64,000 nt of DNA from Castanea sativa. Its lineage: Eukaryota; Streptophyta; Magnoliopsida; Fagales; Fagaceae. The position numbers and the translations under genes are program-made. Below the pieces are notes generated by a model that did not search any database, was not told the DNA's origin, and was given only the letters and a program-made list of their open reading frames with translations. Every line of letters starts with the position of its first letter. The first letter of the stretch is position 1. Of the stretch, positions 22,426 to 34,099 are shown piece by piece. The DNA is taken from NCBI RefSeq assembly GCF_040712315.1, contig NC_134013.1, forward strand, positions 59,339,501 to 59,403,500, given 5' to 3'.

Positions 22426-25400
22426 CTAACTGTGGTCCACGTTTATGTCATTGTTGCAAGCTAATGAGGTTGATCCATTCTGCAAAACGAAGGAAATCAA
22501 AATAGTGAGAATTTTCACTGTGCATTGGATACAAAACTGTCAATTTATGGACTTCAAAATGTAAAGTAGTGGGGTTCGGCCCTGGGTAGGCGGCCCAAAC
22601 ATTAGAAAGCTAGTTACGTGGGCCAATAAGACTGTTTCGGGGTAGTCCTAGAAAATCAGTGACAAACTCGATTTTTTAAAAAACCAAAGTAAACTTTTGA
22701 CCTATTTACAGTTGTTTTTATTTTGACCATTTAATTTTTAAAATTTTAATTTTAAAATTTTATATTTGATTTTGTTTTCATATTAACCATATTATTAATT
22801 TTCTTTAACAACATGGTGACATATGACATTATTTCTTCTATATATTAAGAGGATTCAGAAAATTAGTTATGATTTCAAAAAATGTCAAAAATGCATTTAA
22901 TTTAATTAGATAATCGTTATTCTTAAAAAATAAAAAAATAAATTTAAAATTATAATTTAACAAAATTAAAAAAAAAAACTACCAGTGAAACTTTTTTCTT
23001 CAAAATTAACATACTCTCTATATAAATATATGTCACACATTTAATATATTTTTTTCCCATAAAAACCAGCACTCTAAATCCAGCAGTGTACTTCATTTTA
23101 AATCTTAAATTTTAGTTTTTTAAAAATCTATTCTGGTCTAACCTTGCTAATAATAGATAATTCAAATTGAAATATTACATTAAATTCAAAATAAAAAAGA
23201 GCCTCATCTCACGTGTGGAGCGCGTGTGATGAGGCTAGTATAAATTATGAGTCTAAATCTTCTGTCCAATTTTTTCTGTTCCACTAATAAAAATTTGTTA
23301 CATCCTCCTAATTAATTAAACTCTAATTTTAAGTCTTTATTATTTGTTAAAATAACTAAATAAAATAAAGCAAACAAACGAACAAGGTCAAGACATCCCC
23401 ACAACCAGCACTTTTGCTGGAGATCGATGGAATTTGAAAATATTTTGAAGTAAGAAAATGTGTCGGAAGTCAAAAAATTTGTGTAAGAATAATAATAATA
23501 ATTCTGATGCCAAAAATTTCTCTTACCACACATGCATGGACATCATCACAACCACACAACAATTTTCCGTTAAGGGTGTCCAAGGCTTGAAATGCTCCAC
23601 CTCCATCGCTTCTCTGCATTAAATTAGGAAAAAAAAAAAAAACTAAATATTAATAAACCCAAATATGAACTTTGATTTATCTCCCTTTTGTAATCAAAGA
23701 TGAACTGGACAAACTCAAAGTGATCGATGGTACTTGGTAGTACTTGGCTCTTTGAGAAGCCATTACTTTGATTAACTTCAAGAACTTTGATGGTGTTAGG
23801 GGTTTCGGGTTTATGTGTATAGGCGCAAGCGGCTCAATTCTATTGGAAGATCTAACATATGGTAACACACTTTCACCATGCATGAAATTCACTAGTGTAT
23901 CTTTTTGGGTTTGAGCGCATGATCTTCATCAATTGGGAAAGCTTCTTGATCTTGACGTATTGAGAGATGGTTTTAGTTTTATTATTTGGGAAAGTGTTTG
24001 ACGTATTTGTTCTTATGGATATTACCAAAGGTTAATTTGCTGTGTGTCTGGATTCGGTTCAATTACATACACAAACTTTGTACCCACCACTTACTACCAT
24101 CACTAATGAAGATTAAGGATTCAATGTTGGAGGAAGAAATTAACCATCCACAGCTCATTATGCTACCTTTTTAAACTAAAATGAAGAACTAATTTTCTAT
24201 TCCATACAACTCTGTATTTAATTTCAGAGCTTTTTTTAAAAAAACTATTTTTGCTTTAGAAGTTTTATTCCTTTTCTTTTTCCACCTATGCACATGTAGC
24301 TTCAATTCGTTGGTAATACAAAGTTCACAAAAGAGAATGAAACAAGGGAGGAAAATTGACGTACCTTGTAAAAATCAACAGCAACAAAGTTAGCCCACCG
24401 GTTGCCAGCAGCACCAAAACAAGTATGGAGCATGTTAATCAGATTCGCTGAGTTATGTTCACATGCAATTTGCTTGAAGGGAATAGTTGGGAAATAATTC
24501 ACCAAAACTAAAGACTTGGTTCTGTCATTTAGCGGTGATGATTCTGCCCTATTGGGACAATTTCCTGCATGCATTCCACCATCTCCATCTGCAAAATTTC
24601 GATTTGAAAGAAGAATAAAAAAAAGGGAAGAAAAGAAAAGATACATTCATTAGTATAGGAAATCAAGGACTTGGGTCTTATCCAATCAATTAATGAGTCT
24701 TTTTTATTTTTTATAAAATAGTAACTATAACCATGGGAGAGAGAGATTTGAACTATGTTCTTCTTATAAAGGAAAATATATAATGCCTATTAAGATAACA
24801 TTATCTACAGCTAAAATTAAGACATTTGATGATCATCAATCACTAAAGCAATATGATAGTATTTAGGAGTTTTCATATAATCTAAATACAATAGTATAAT
24901 TATATAATATCTTATAAACAAACTTTTATCTAAATATGTACGTACGTTTGAATATATAAATATAAAAATAGCAGCTTCTGAAATATTTTCAAGGAAGCAA
25001 ACTAAAACACATACTCTTATTATTCTCTCTTTAATGCCATTAAACTACTATAAGAGTCTGAGAACATTATAACTATTTAAAAGTGAAATCCAATTTTATT
25101 GTGGACTATATATATTAATATTAATAATAGACAACAACTAGTCCATTGAAAGATCCAGTAATTGAAGAGTGTCTATGACCTCAAAGGTTGAAAGTTACAT
25201 AATGATACAAGAAAAAGAAATTTAGATTGAAAATATATATTAATGAACGCTTCTTACACCGATTCTCAACCATGTAATTCCACTGGTAAGCAATACCTTC
25301 ACTTTCTTCCTTGGACCTAATTGAAGTGAATACAAGTAGCCTTTGGTTGTTGGCAACCATGTCACTTACTAGTGGCCAATCTTGACCATTTTTTGGCATG

Positions 25401-26471
25401 TTTTTCAAAGGAAACCAATATTTCATTAACCCGGCATCGGTGAAGACCTTTGTCAATCCATTAGGGGCTTGAACATAGTCTTCTAAGATCACTGTGACAA
25501 TTTCTGTTGGATTTGCTGATAAAAAAGCTTCTATTTCCTTCAGAGTGTCTATAGCTGGTTCCTATTATGCATAAAATATAAGGCAATTTATGTCTCTATA
25601 ATTATTTATCCTCTAACACATAATCTATCTTATGTTTGGATGGTGGGAGAAAAGAGAAGAAAGGAAGGTTACTAATGTTTAGTATATTCCGACTACCTTC
25701 CCTTCATTCCAAACACAACCTTAAAAAATTAGTTTAGTGGGGACGAAGTGCACATACAAATGCAGTAATGTCATAGCATTTTCCTCCAGAAGAATGGCAC
25801 AACCATACATCTCCTTGAAAATCATACGTATCTAGCATCAAGCTGCGAACTCCATTCTACAAATAAAGAATGCTAGTTTGGCAGTCCAAAAGTTGAATCA
25901 ATCCCCAAAAAAAAAAAAAAAAAAATTAAAATAAAAAGGAAGATTTGCATAAATTATCATTCATTTAAAAAATGTAAAAGAAAAGACTTAAAATTTAAAA
26001 AGAACATACATTTAGCTGTCGAGTGATGTTGTCTTCTTGATTTGTAAAGGTAACTCGAGGAACTCCCGTGTGAGATGGTTCTCCCTCAATAGCATAGGCA
26101 TTGTGGGTTGTCAAGAATGCATATTTATTGAAAGGAAGTGTATTATTCTAAGAGAAGGAAAATTACAAAAATAAACAATTAAATTAATAATTCAGAAATT
26201 ATTATTATTATTTTGAGAAATGGTTAGAAACTTAAATTTTTATTTAGGATGATACCTTAGAACATCCAACTTGATTGGAATTTAGAATTTAATAGCTTAC
26301 AGAAAATATATACGTACATGATGTATCTACATATACATGGGCCATGATATAGTCCATAATCCAAAATGAAATGGGCCATGTTATGGTCCTATATCCCTAA
26401 CCAGCTTACGGCCCACTAAGCCGAATACAATTTCTTACCAATTCTCAATATTCGCCAAATAATTGGGTCAG

Positions 26472-26527
<56 letters not shown>

Positions 26528-28133
26528 AGAAACGGGTCAAGAATCATGATTAGAGCATGAACAGCAAAAAGGCCATATGCCAAATATAAGTTTATTTTAG
26601 CATTCAGCCCAATAAACCCCCACATCCGGACTAGTAAAAATCAAGTATTGCAAAAAAATTTGCAATACCGCTACAGTGTAATTCTACCTTTAGAATTGCA
26701 CTGAAGCAGTATTGTAAAAAAAAAAAAAAAACCTAATATATATATTTTTTCAGTTCATTCATTCAATCCCTCCCCCTCTCTTGTCCCTCTCTTCCCTTTC
26801 ATTTTTTTTTCCTCTCTATTTTCCCTTGAATCAAGGGTTTGATGTGGTGGCAGATGGGTTTGATGTGATGGAGGGTTTCCGTGGTGGTGGGGATGGGTGA
26901 TTGAGGGTGACGGTGTGGGTTGTGGGCGTGGGTCAAGTGATGGCATGGGTTGTGGGTTTACTCGCGTGGAGGTGGGTCGTGGCGAGGTCGTGGGTGGCGA
27001 GCTGGGTTTTGGCATGGATTTCGATGAGGCATCGGTGGTGGGTTTCTTTGGAGGTGTGGTGGCTGTTGTTGGCTCCGATTGGTGGGTGTGGTGGCTGTTG
27101 CTAGCTCCAATTGGTTTGATGGTTTGTGTGTATGTGGCTCAGTTGATGGTTTGTGTTTGTGTGTGTGTGTGGTGATGGGTTTGGATAGGTGGATCGTTGT
27201 ATCATGGGTGTGTGTGTGTGTGTGTGTCTGTGTGTGTGTGTGTGTGTGTGGCTCTATGTGTTGAAACCGATGCTAGAGGTTAAGGGAGAAAGAGAGGAAA
27301 ATGAATAGAAAAAGAGAAATAGTAAAAAAAGAATAAAATATAATATTTAAATAAAATGGGAAAAAATAGAATTTTGGGATGTTGGGTGTTTGATAAAATG
27401 GTATGGTATAATTGATAAAATAGTTTTTTAAGATAGTAAAATGGGATGAGATAACATTTCTTGATGCGGATGCTCTTACGGGGCCATGATAAATTTTAAT
27501 GGCTATTAGCTCAAGAGCTGTCCAAAAGTCATATTCTTTTTTTTTTTTTTTGGATGAGGTCCAAAAGTCATATTCAATGATCCGATAAAATAAATAATCA
27601 AGAAAAGAAAAATAAACACTAAAACAAGAAACAAAGAAAAATGATAATTTGATATTGACAGAGACTTTTATCCTAGAAAGGCACATTTTTTCTTCACGAA
27701 ATTGGAAGGATAAGTATTTGAGAGCTTATTACATAATACATATAGGAGCATCAAACTTAGCTTAATATTTATATATAAAAAAAAAAACCGAAAATTGGAT
27801 GTGTGTGCAGTTTGAGAGAGAGGGAATTACAATACCAGGAGCTTGAATTGGTTTGTAGTGGTTGATCTAACACATCTACTGCCTGAAAATTCTAGAGGGC
27901 AAGAGAAACAATAGAGCCCAGCTTGGCAATCTCCATTGGATGAGCATGGGTCAAGTAGCTACATGAAAACGAGTAAAGAACTTAGAACAAAAACCGTAGG
28001 ACTTTTATTATACAAAAGTAGTCTAAAAAAATTGAAAGGAGACACAAACCTTGCAGTCCCCATTGGAGCAAGCTTTAGCAACACTAAAGAATAGATAAGA
28101 AGTGATCAAAACCAAACTTGCCCGGAGATCCAT
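22426..28133 (-). CDS. Secreted PI-PLC X-domain protein (At5g67130 type), copy 1, eight exons
   Basis: Exons (minus): 28,133-28,050; 27,958-27,836; 26,147-26,010; 25,856-25,758; 25,561-25,258; 24,588-24,365; 23,613-23,527; 22,479-22,426. All introns are GT-AG, phases join cleanly, and the total is 370 codons. Residues 1-21 form a signal peptide (LVLITSYLFFSVAKA), followed by a Cys-rich segment (CSSNGDCQAGLYCFSC). The X domain carries the two catalytic histidines, TTHNAY (His84) and WLCHSS (His136), 52 residues apart as in bacterial PI-PLC. The family is related to glycerophospholipid-cleaving enzymes; the plant members' substrate is not settled. The start at MDLR is chosen because it is conserved in copy 2 and gives a standard signal peptide, although an in-frame ATG lies upstream at 28,220. 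No C-terminal hydrophobic GPI segment is seen (ends NNDINVDHS), unlike longer relatives, so it is probably soluble and secreted. The gene looks intact. Confidence 0.9.
26477..26524. repeat. (TA)n microsatellite in intron 2
   Basis: A perfect TA run of about 24 units in PI-PLC copy 1 intron 2; absent at the paralogous place in copy 2. Confidence 0.95.
26551..27476. other. Copy-1-specific insert in intron 2, G/T-rich with (TG)n
   Basis: Copy 2 reads directly from aaataattgag to gtcatgataaattttaatgg. Copy 1 instead has about 1 kb between the equivalent words, flanked by catgat (26,545-26,550 and about 27,485). The ends carry agagcat and atgctct, a possible short inverted repeat. The middle (26,820-27,260) is G/T-rich with two (TG)n runs and makes long Pro/Gly-biased frames on both strands that I do not accept as genes. 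It is probably a non-autonomous element that captured simple sequence. Confidence 0.45.
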
Positions 28134-28187
28134 TTGGCAAAGGTGTGGCGAAAGTCCAAGAATGATACACAGAATCCAAAGGGTGTA

Positions 28188-28204
28188 TCCGTGTATGTAT
28201 AAGA
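28188..28204 (-). promoter_or_regulatory. Candidate TATA element of PI-PLC copy 1
   Basis: On the minus strand the sequence cttatacatacacggat lies about 60 bp upstream of the chosen ATG. Copy 2 has ttatatatacacc at the equivalent place (about 62,056-62,068). The position would imply a short 5' UTR. The evidence is positional and weak. Confidence 0.3.
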
Positions 28205-28327
28205 TGGTGTTCCTCGACAAGTAGCAAAATAGTAATATGATGTGCCTCAGTTTTGTCTAAGAAATCAAAGGAAATTTAATAGAACTTTCATGAGGAATAG
28301 AAAGGTACGTACATAGAATATGCTCAG

Positions 28328-28794
28328 AAGCAACAAAAATGGGAACCTTGGGTTGGCTATCCACACAAGGCAATTAAACAATTACGTTTGAGTAAATATA
28401 AGTTACAAGTAAAGTTGGGAATGACAGCACACTAAAGGAAAGTGTGTTAGTTGTAAGTACACCTGAGACTCATTTTCAATTGTAACTTCCCATTTATTTG
28501 TGAAAAGAAAAAAATTATGAAAATAACTGGTGTATAAATAACGGAAAATAATTTTATGGTGATCTAAGTTGCAGGATTTTTTATGCTACCACTATGTGAA
28601 GGTTAAAAAAATCATTTACATGTACTTCTTATAGTCATATAACATTTTTTTTTTTTGGGGTAATAGTTACTTAGCATTTTTAATGACTTATTTGACTTGC
28701 TTAAATAATATTTGTGAATGGTTTTTTGAACCGTCATGTAGTGGGTTCAATAAAAATTTCTGCAATCCAGGTTGTATAAAAACCTTATCATAAA
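28328..28794. other. Intergenic; left edge is the duplication breakpoint
   Basis: Similarity between the upstream regions of the two PI-PLC copies runs through gaatatgctcag and stops at 28,327 and 62,177. Nothing else is recognised here. Confidence 0.55.
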
Positions 28795-28953
28795 TAAGGG
28801 TACTTATAGAATACTTTTGGAGTACCATAAATATATACTTTTTCTTCTCACATAATTGTGGGTCACACTAATTAAATTAATAGTAGAACCTATAATTCAC
28901 GTGAGAGGGAAGAGTATGAATTTATGGTACTCGTGGAGTATTCAATAATTTTC
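28795..28953. mobile_element. Fold-back MITE, 159 bp
   Basis: The left half (agaatacttttggagtacc, then ataaatatatact) is complementary to the right half (agtatgaatttatggtactc, then gtggagtattcaa), leaving a loop of about 45 bp. The repeat tcataaa flanks it (28,788-28,794 and 28,954-28,960). The superfamily is not assigned. Confidence 0.6.
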
Positions 28954-28963
28954 TCATAAAGAA

Positions 28964-29120
28964 TAGTGCACCCTTGGTGCGATGGTCACTCCACAAGTAT
29001 GAGTGCTTGTGAGGTGTGGGGGGCAAGGGCCGGGGTTCAAGTCTCCAGGAGGGAGCTTTACACACATATACACTTAGATTAGGCTAGAGTAGAATTATAT
29101 CTTGTATAAAAAAAAAAAAA
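28964..29120 (+). mobile_element. tRNA-derived SINE, copy A
   Basis: An A-box-like tggtgcgatgg (28,975-28,985) and a B-box-like ggttcaagtct (29,035-29,045) have the spacing of an internal RNA polymerase III promoter. A conserved body (acacatatacacttagattaggctagagt in two parts) and a terminal poly(A) (29,107-29,121) follow. A second, diverged copy lies inverted at 61,229-61,415, which shows this is a dispersed family and not a tRNA gene. I found no clear target duplication for this copy. Confidence 0.8.
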
Positions 29121-29121
29121 A

Positions 29122-29814
29122 TCTTATTTCCAACGTTGGATCTTATAAGTTGTAATTTTGTTAATTTTTAGAAACCAAAAACCTTGTAACTCAATTGGCA
29201 TTTCTTAATACTTCCACAAGATCAACTAGAGTTAAAATCCCCTTACCCCCATTGTTGTAACTATCATTTATCCATATTTATATAAAAGAATGGTTTAATT
29301 TAATTAGAATTCTATTACCTAATTTCCTCCAAAAACAATCTATTAATTAAGAAAGAAATTAAAAATTGGACAAAGTTTGGCTATGAACTTGGTTGTAGCC
29401 AATGGTTACAAGTCTAACAACTCCACTTATTAACTTTTTATTAGATGTGAATTTTTACAAATCCACCTTTAATGCTTACTTTTTTTTTTTCTTATATCAT
29501 CTATGCATACAAAATTTTTAGAATATCAAAGATCAATAATTATGTCATCAATTAAACAATTACATTTCAAGTTTTTCTAATATGAAATTATGCATGGAAA
29601 TTAATTTTATGGATCGAGTGGTAAATAACATCCAATTTCATGGTGTTGATGTGAAACTAACCAATAATGTCACTTTGTATATGCTTTAGTTAGTAATCGA
29701 TATTGTTTATGTATTCTTTTACTATTAAACATTTAAATGAAAACATTCATAAGATGCATTGTTAAAAATATCTTATTGCTTGATCAATATTAATTAAAAA
29801 ATAAATTCTTAAAT
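29122..29814. other. No recognisable feature
   Basis: AT-rich intergenic DNA up to the Tat element target site. Confidence 0.5.
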
Positions 29815-29819
29815 GACTT

Positions 29820-30553
29820 TGTAAGGACACAATTCAGGTTCCCAAACCACGACTAGGAGGAAAATGGGCTTGAAAGGCCTTTCTTCACAATGAATTTATA
29901 GAGGATGGGTTTATAATTTAGATTTCAAGGATGGCTTTAGACAATCACAAAAAGAACGGGCTTTGGGCCCAATGGAACAAAACAAAGAATCGTTTGTAAA
30001 GAGTAAGATGGAGAATTCCTCCTCGGACTGTTTCCGAGGATAGTTTCTAATAGTATTTCTCAAGTGTGGATACAAATATTGATTATCATACACTTTTTCT
30101 TTCTCAAAAAGCCTCTCTCTTCTTCGTATGCCTTCCCTCCTATTTATACTCCTCCTCTTCTCTTCATCATCTTCCACTTTATGGCCGCGACCCTCATTTT
30201 TGGATACTTGTCCCATCCATTCTTCCCTAAAGCCCGCTGGGATTTGGGACCAAGTTCCAAGCTCTATGCTCAGGTCCCATCCTTCCATCTATATTGTCAG
30301 CGTATCAATTACAGGGTCTTTAATATATGGGCGGTGGTAGCAGCTTTACTTTAGACATTCCACCGCTCTTTCTACTGTCCTCCACGTATACTGTGTATCC
30401 TCGGCTTAACATTCCGAGGACAAATCTACTCCTCGGACGGTATGGGACACTTAAATACTCCACGATCATTTCGATGTTTTCGGATTTGGGTTTCTAGCCC
30501 AAAAGACCTTGTTGGGCCGTCCATTATAAATTACTAGGCCCAATACCCCTACA
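29820..30553 (-). repeat. Tat element LTR (3' LTR in element sense)
   Basis: 734 bp, starts tgtaaggacacaattcagg and ends aatacccctaca. It differs from the right LTR at about five substitutions by eye. It contains paired inverted motifs cctcgg/ccgagg near 30,020-30,040 and 30,400-30,440. Polypurine-like gaggggttat (element sense) lies just inside, next to 30,554. Confidence 0.95.
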
Positions 30554-30836
30554 ATAACCCCTCGAGATTCTTTATTTTTCTTTCACCTCGGGAGGAAAAT
30601 AGGATCTCGATTTAAAAGACCTTTTCACCCTGCAGGATCCTGGAATATTACTAACGGAAATAACTTCTGAATTACCCATCGCGTGTTCCCGATGCTTCGG
30701 TATGCGAAACGCCCCCGAATTTATTATTGGCGCTTCTATGTCCCCCACGTTTCATTGATATGACACATATCCAACGGTCGAGAGCGATTCCTGTGTTGAG
30801 GCGGGAATTCGCCCGCTTCAAAACACCTTTTGACAT

Positions 30837-30844
30837 ATAAATAC
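30837..30844 (+). promoter_or_regulatory. Candidate TATA box for the antisense ORF
   Basis: Plus-strand catataaatactaatt lies about 270 bp upstream of the antisense ORF's ATG (31,112) and about 280 bp inside the LTR edge. A C/T-rich leader follows, as in plant 5' UTRs. It suggests the antisense ORF has its own promoter, independent of the LTR. Confidence 0.5.
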
Positions 30845-31111
30845 TAATTTTCTTCAAACTTCCTCACACTACGTAAACCTCGATAACGTACCCGCCACAC
30901 TTTCCATCTCCCCGTACTCTCTCTTTCTATCAAGTACTCTGTCCGAGGTGACGTGCTTTCTTCTTTTAAAAGTGAGTTCGACAATACTCTTTCCCCTCCT
31001 TATCGCCTTTTTGTTTCTTTTGTTTCTTTTCCTTCCCGTCTTCTCCTTTTCACCGTGTCTTTCATCCTCGGCGTAGTTAGTTTTCTTCCCACCCCCTTTT
31101 TTCAAAAAAGA

Positions 31112-33733
31112 ATGGGTAGGTTCGCGTCCTTGGTAGATTCGAACGAAAAAATAGAGCGCTTAAGGCTAAGTACAAAATTCCCTCGGATGTATCCATTACG
31201 TACTGTAACGAGGAAGAGTATTATACAAAAAGAAAAACGGGGGAAGTCGTAATCCCGATGATTGCGTTCATCGAAGGGGGAATGAAAATCCCCATGGGAA
31301 CCGTGACTAGGGATTATTTTAGGGCCTTTAGATTAGCTCCCACCCCGCCCCAAATGTCTTTAGGATCCTAGGTTCCATAGATGCCTTAAATGAGAAGATG
31401 AACTTAGGGCTCACTCACCACGACGTGAACCGGGTTTACAACCTCCATTACCTAAGCAAAAAAGATGAGTATTACCTAAAATCTAGATACCCGAGAGGTT
31501 AGGCTAATTCAATGTCCGCCTCGAATCAAATAAGGGCCTAAAAAACGACTTCCCGATCATATCAGAAATTGGCACGACGGCCTCCCCGTCCGACAAGGGA
31601 AGGGACTCCAGGTGAAATTTCTTTTACATACTATTATCCTCTCGTCTTTTTACTTATTCTTACCCTCTTTTACTTGGACAACTCTACGTATCCACACGCC
31701 GCGGATCGTCATCCCAATCTCGTTGACTTCGGACGGTTGGATAGGATCCTACAAGCTGAGGTTTTTGTGCATACTGACGGTCAACTCCGAGCAGCTCATC
31801 TGATCCTCGGCTACAATCCAATATCCAAAGCCTTTCAGGCGCCGAAGTGCGTGATCAAAGCCCACGATCCTCATCTTCCTCGGATCAGTGTTGCTGTTGA
31901 GGGTTTTTTGCTACCGGAGGGGACTGCCATTCCTCAAGGCACCTTGGTCACCCAACCAATCCAACCACCACAATTCGTTCCGGTTGGGATTCCCACAGTT
32001 CCTTTCTCCACAAAATTAACATTTGGTGAAGCCGCGCCTTCTCACTCCACTGTAAAGGAAGAAGAAGAAGAAATAGTCGAGGTATCAGATTCCGAGGACG
32101 ATTTTGAGGTTTTTAATCAACCCTACTCTCCTGAAGATTCAACTTCCATCCTCGGCACCTCTACCCATATCTTAAAGGCTACTACTGAAGAACTTGACAC
32201 TATGGGCATTCAACGAAAGACTAAGCCCAGTCTAAAGGATGTCCTTGAGGGCACTGATAAGGCCCCCCGAGTCCAAGAACCACCAAAAGAGGTGCGCCCT
32301 CGGACTCAAGAAAAGGGTGCTGACAAAGGCCCTGAAGCTAGGCTTCCTCCTCCTCCCCTATCCTCCCAAACCCAACGCACCAACATAGCTGATCTCAAAA
32401 GAAAAAGGGATCAGCCGAAAGGAAAGGAAGTGGTGGAGGCAGGGAAGGGCTCTGTTTCCAAGGAGCCCGAGGTGGAAAAGGGTGCAAAGCAGCCCGCACT
32501 ATACGTACCTAGGTCGGAGAGAAGAACTGACCAACAGGTGGCCGTGCGCGCCCCTTTATGGCTCCCTGATATGTCTATGGATGACGAGGCCATTACTGTG
32601 GATGCGTCCATTAGGAATTCCGATGAAGGGACAGCTGCATGCGTCGCGGATGCTTTGGAGCAAGCGCTGTTACTCCCCGAGGATATGGTTGAGCTGAGAA
32701 AGAAAAGGGACCATACCGTCTTCATGACTTTGAAGAAGGAGCTTGCAATGGTAAGTTTTCTTTCTCTAAAATCTTGGCCTTTGTTTTTATTTCCTATATA
32801 TATATATGTCTGATTTTTATATGTTTTGTTCGTAGGCCGTTCAATCTGCCCATAGGGCAGAGGAGATTGCCATCAACTCCTATAAATCTTTGAGGGCCGA
32901 AGAATCCAGGCGTGAAACCGCCCAAAAGATCTCGGACCTTCATAAGAAGAAACTGCAGGAGGTCACAGCAAAGTTGGCCAAGGCAGAGAGTGATAAGGCA
33001 GGCTTGGAGGCTGATCTGAAGACTACGACTAATCAAGCCGAGGATCAGCGCCTAAAGCTCCGCGAAGCCGACAACAACCTCTTAACAAAGACGCGTGCTC
33101 GTAGAGGATCTCAAGAGAGATCTGGACGAGTGTGAGAAGGCCAAAGAGGAAGCCATCAAGGGCAAAGAGGAAGCCATTGAGGAGAAGAAAAAGGCCGAGA
33201 AAGCAAAAGAAGAGGCCGAGATCTCAAGGGACCAAGCCGAACAAGACGGTTATGATATAGGCGTGAAGGAGGTTACTGAAACCTTCAAGGCTCAGGTTCC
33301 CGAGGTATGTAGGCATTACTGCCTCCAAGTGTGGAATGAGGCACTTTCCCAAGCTGGGGTTGATGCCTCTTCCACTCTTTGGAAAGCAGAGAGTGTCTAC
33401 TATCCTCCCGCAATTCGCGCTTCTTCCATTCCTGAAGTTGCCCAAGAAGCCGCCTGTGGATCATCTGAGGATAAGGGGGCTGATTTGGTTGAGGATTCAA
33501 CTCTTCCTGAAGATGCTTCTAAGCAAGCTGATCCAGTACAAGAAAAGGCGCTTGAAGACGTACAGCCCTCAAGTGACCTTCAGGTATCTTCGAAGGATGA
33601 GTTGGGTGATCAAGCTAATCCAATACCCTTGACAGATGATCCCAAAGGCAAAGGAATTGCCGTTGAGTCCTCGGTCCAACTTCTATCTCCTAAAGACCCC
33701 AAAGGCCCTCTGAAGATCAAGCTGAAACAATGA
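31112..33733 (+). pseudogene. Antisense ORF (aORF) of the Tat element, spliced, frameshifted
   Basis: It starts with MGRFASLVDS at 31,112, followed after a 1-base slip by GEVVIPMIAFIEGGMKIPMG and LNEKMNLGLTHHDVNRVYN. This is the 'putative plant transposon protein' N-terminus found in many plant repeats. From 31,569 an open stretch holds VFVHTDGQLRAAHLILGY, then a Pro/Lys/Glu-rich linker. An intron with perfect borders (gtaagt at 32,751, gtag ending 32,835) joins to a Lys/Glu-rich coiled coil (KKKLQEVTAKLAKAESDKAG). A frameshift near 33,093 leads into KAKEEAIKGKEEAIEEKKKA and then an acidic tail ending GPLKIKLKQ at 33,733. The predicted full product would be about 750-850 residues. Its function in the Tat life cycle is unknown. 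Frame breaks near 31,160, 31,365, 31,500 and 33,093 make this copy non-coding. Confidence 0.75.
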
Positions 33734-34099
33734 ACGCCTGCTGTCTTCCTTCCCCCCCTTTTTTTTTATTTTGTTTTATCTCTAAGTGTAATTTCTAAAT
33801 GTGATTGAAAAAGTACTTACTTTGAATTTAATATAAGCACGAATGTTTGTTTTACTTGTTTGGATGATTCTTACTTTTTGCTCTGTTCTGATCATATCAT
33901 TCCATAAATATCATCTCTTTGTCTTTTACCAAAGTTATTAACAACAGCTTGAATTGAAATTGATACTCCAGGAAGGCTTAATTATGCCGAGAACTGCATT
34001 AAGTGATGCATTTTGAGTATTTGTTTCTTCGTTTTGGATCTCTAGTTTGAACTATGTAAAGATAAGGCATATGGTCTATGCAAATATCTGATGTATTAA

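Noticed and set aside
22480..23526. The frame running on after exon 7 of PI-PLC copy 1 (about 23,312-23,533) as the gene's C-terminus
   Set aside because: A consensus donor gtaagag follows VHACV, and a conserved acceptor plus NGSTS-type last exon exists in both copies at 22,479 and 43,159.
26755..27264. Overlapping long frames on both strands (Pro/Ser-rich minus, Gly/Val-rich plus) in PI-PLC copy 1 intron 2
   Set aside because: They are translations of one G/T-rich low-complexity block with (TG)n. They have no domain and are missing from the paralogous intron.
28964..29120. tRNA gene
   Set aside because: It has A- and B-box-like words, but no cloverleaf was found, the body is longer, it ends in poly(A), and a second dispersed copy exists; called as a SINE.
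29911..30354. Open frames within the Tat LTR on both strands (repeated at 40,280-40,723)
   Set aside because: They lie inside the LTR, are on opposite strands of the same DNA, and are explained by LTR sequence.
31569..33733. Long plus-strand frames as a host gene
   Set aside because: They lie wholly inside the LTR-bounded Tat element, and the N-terminal motif is the 'putative plant transposon protein' type, so they are assigned as the element's antisense ORF.
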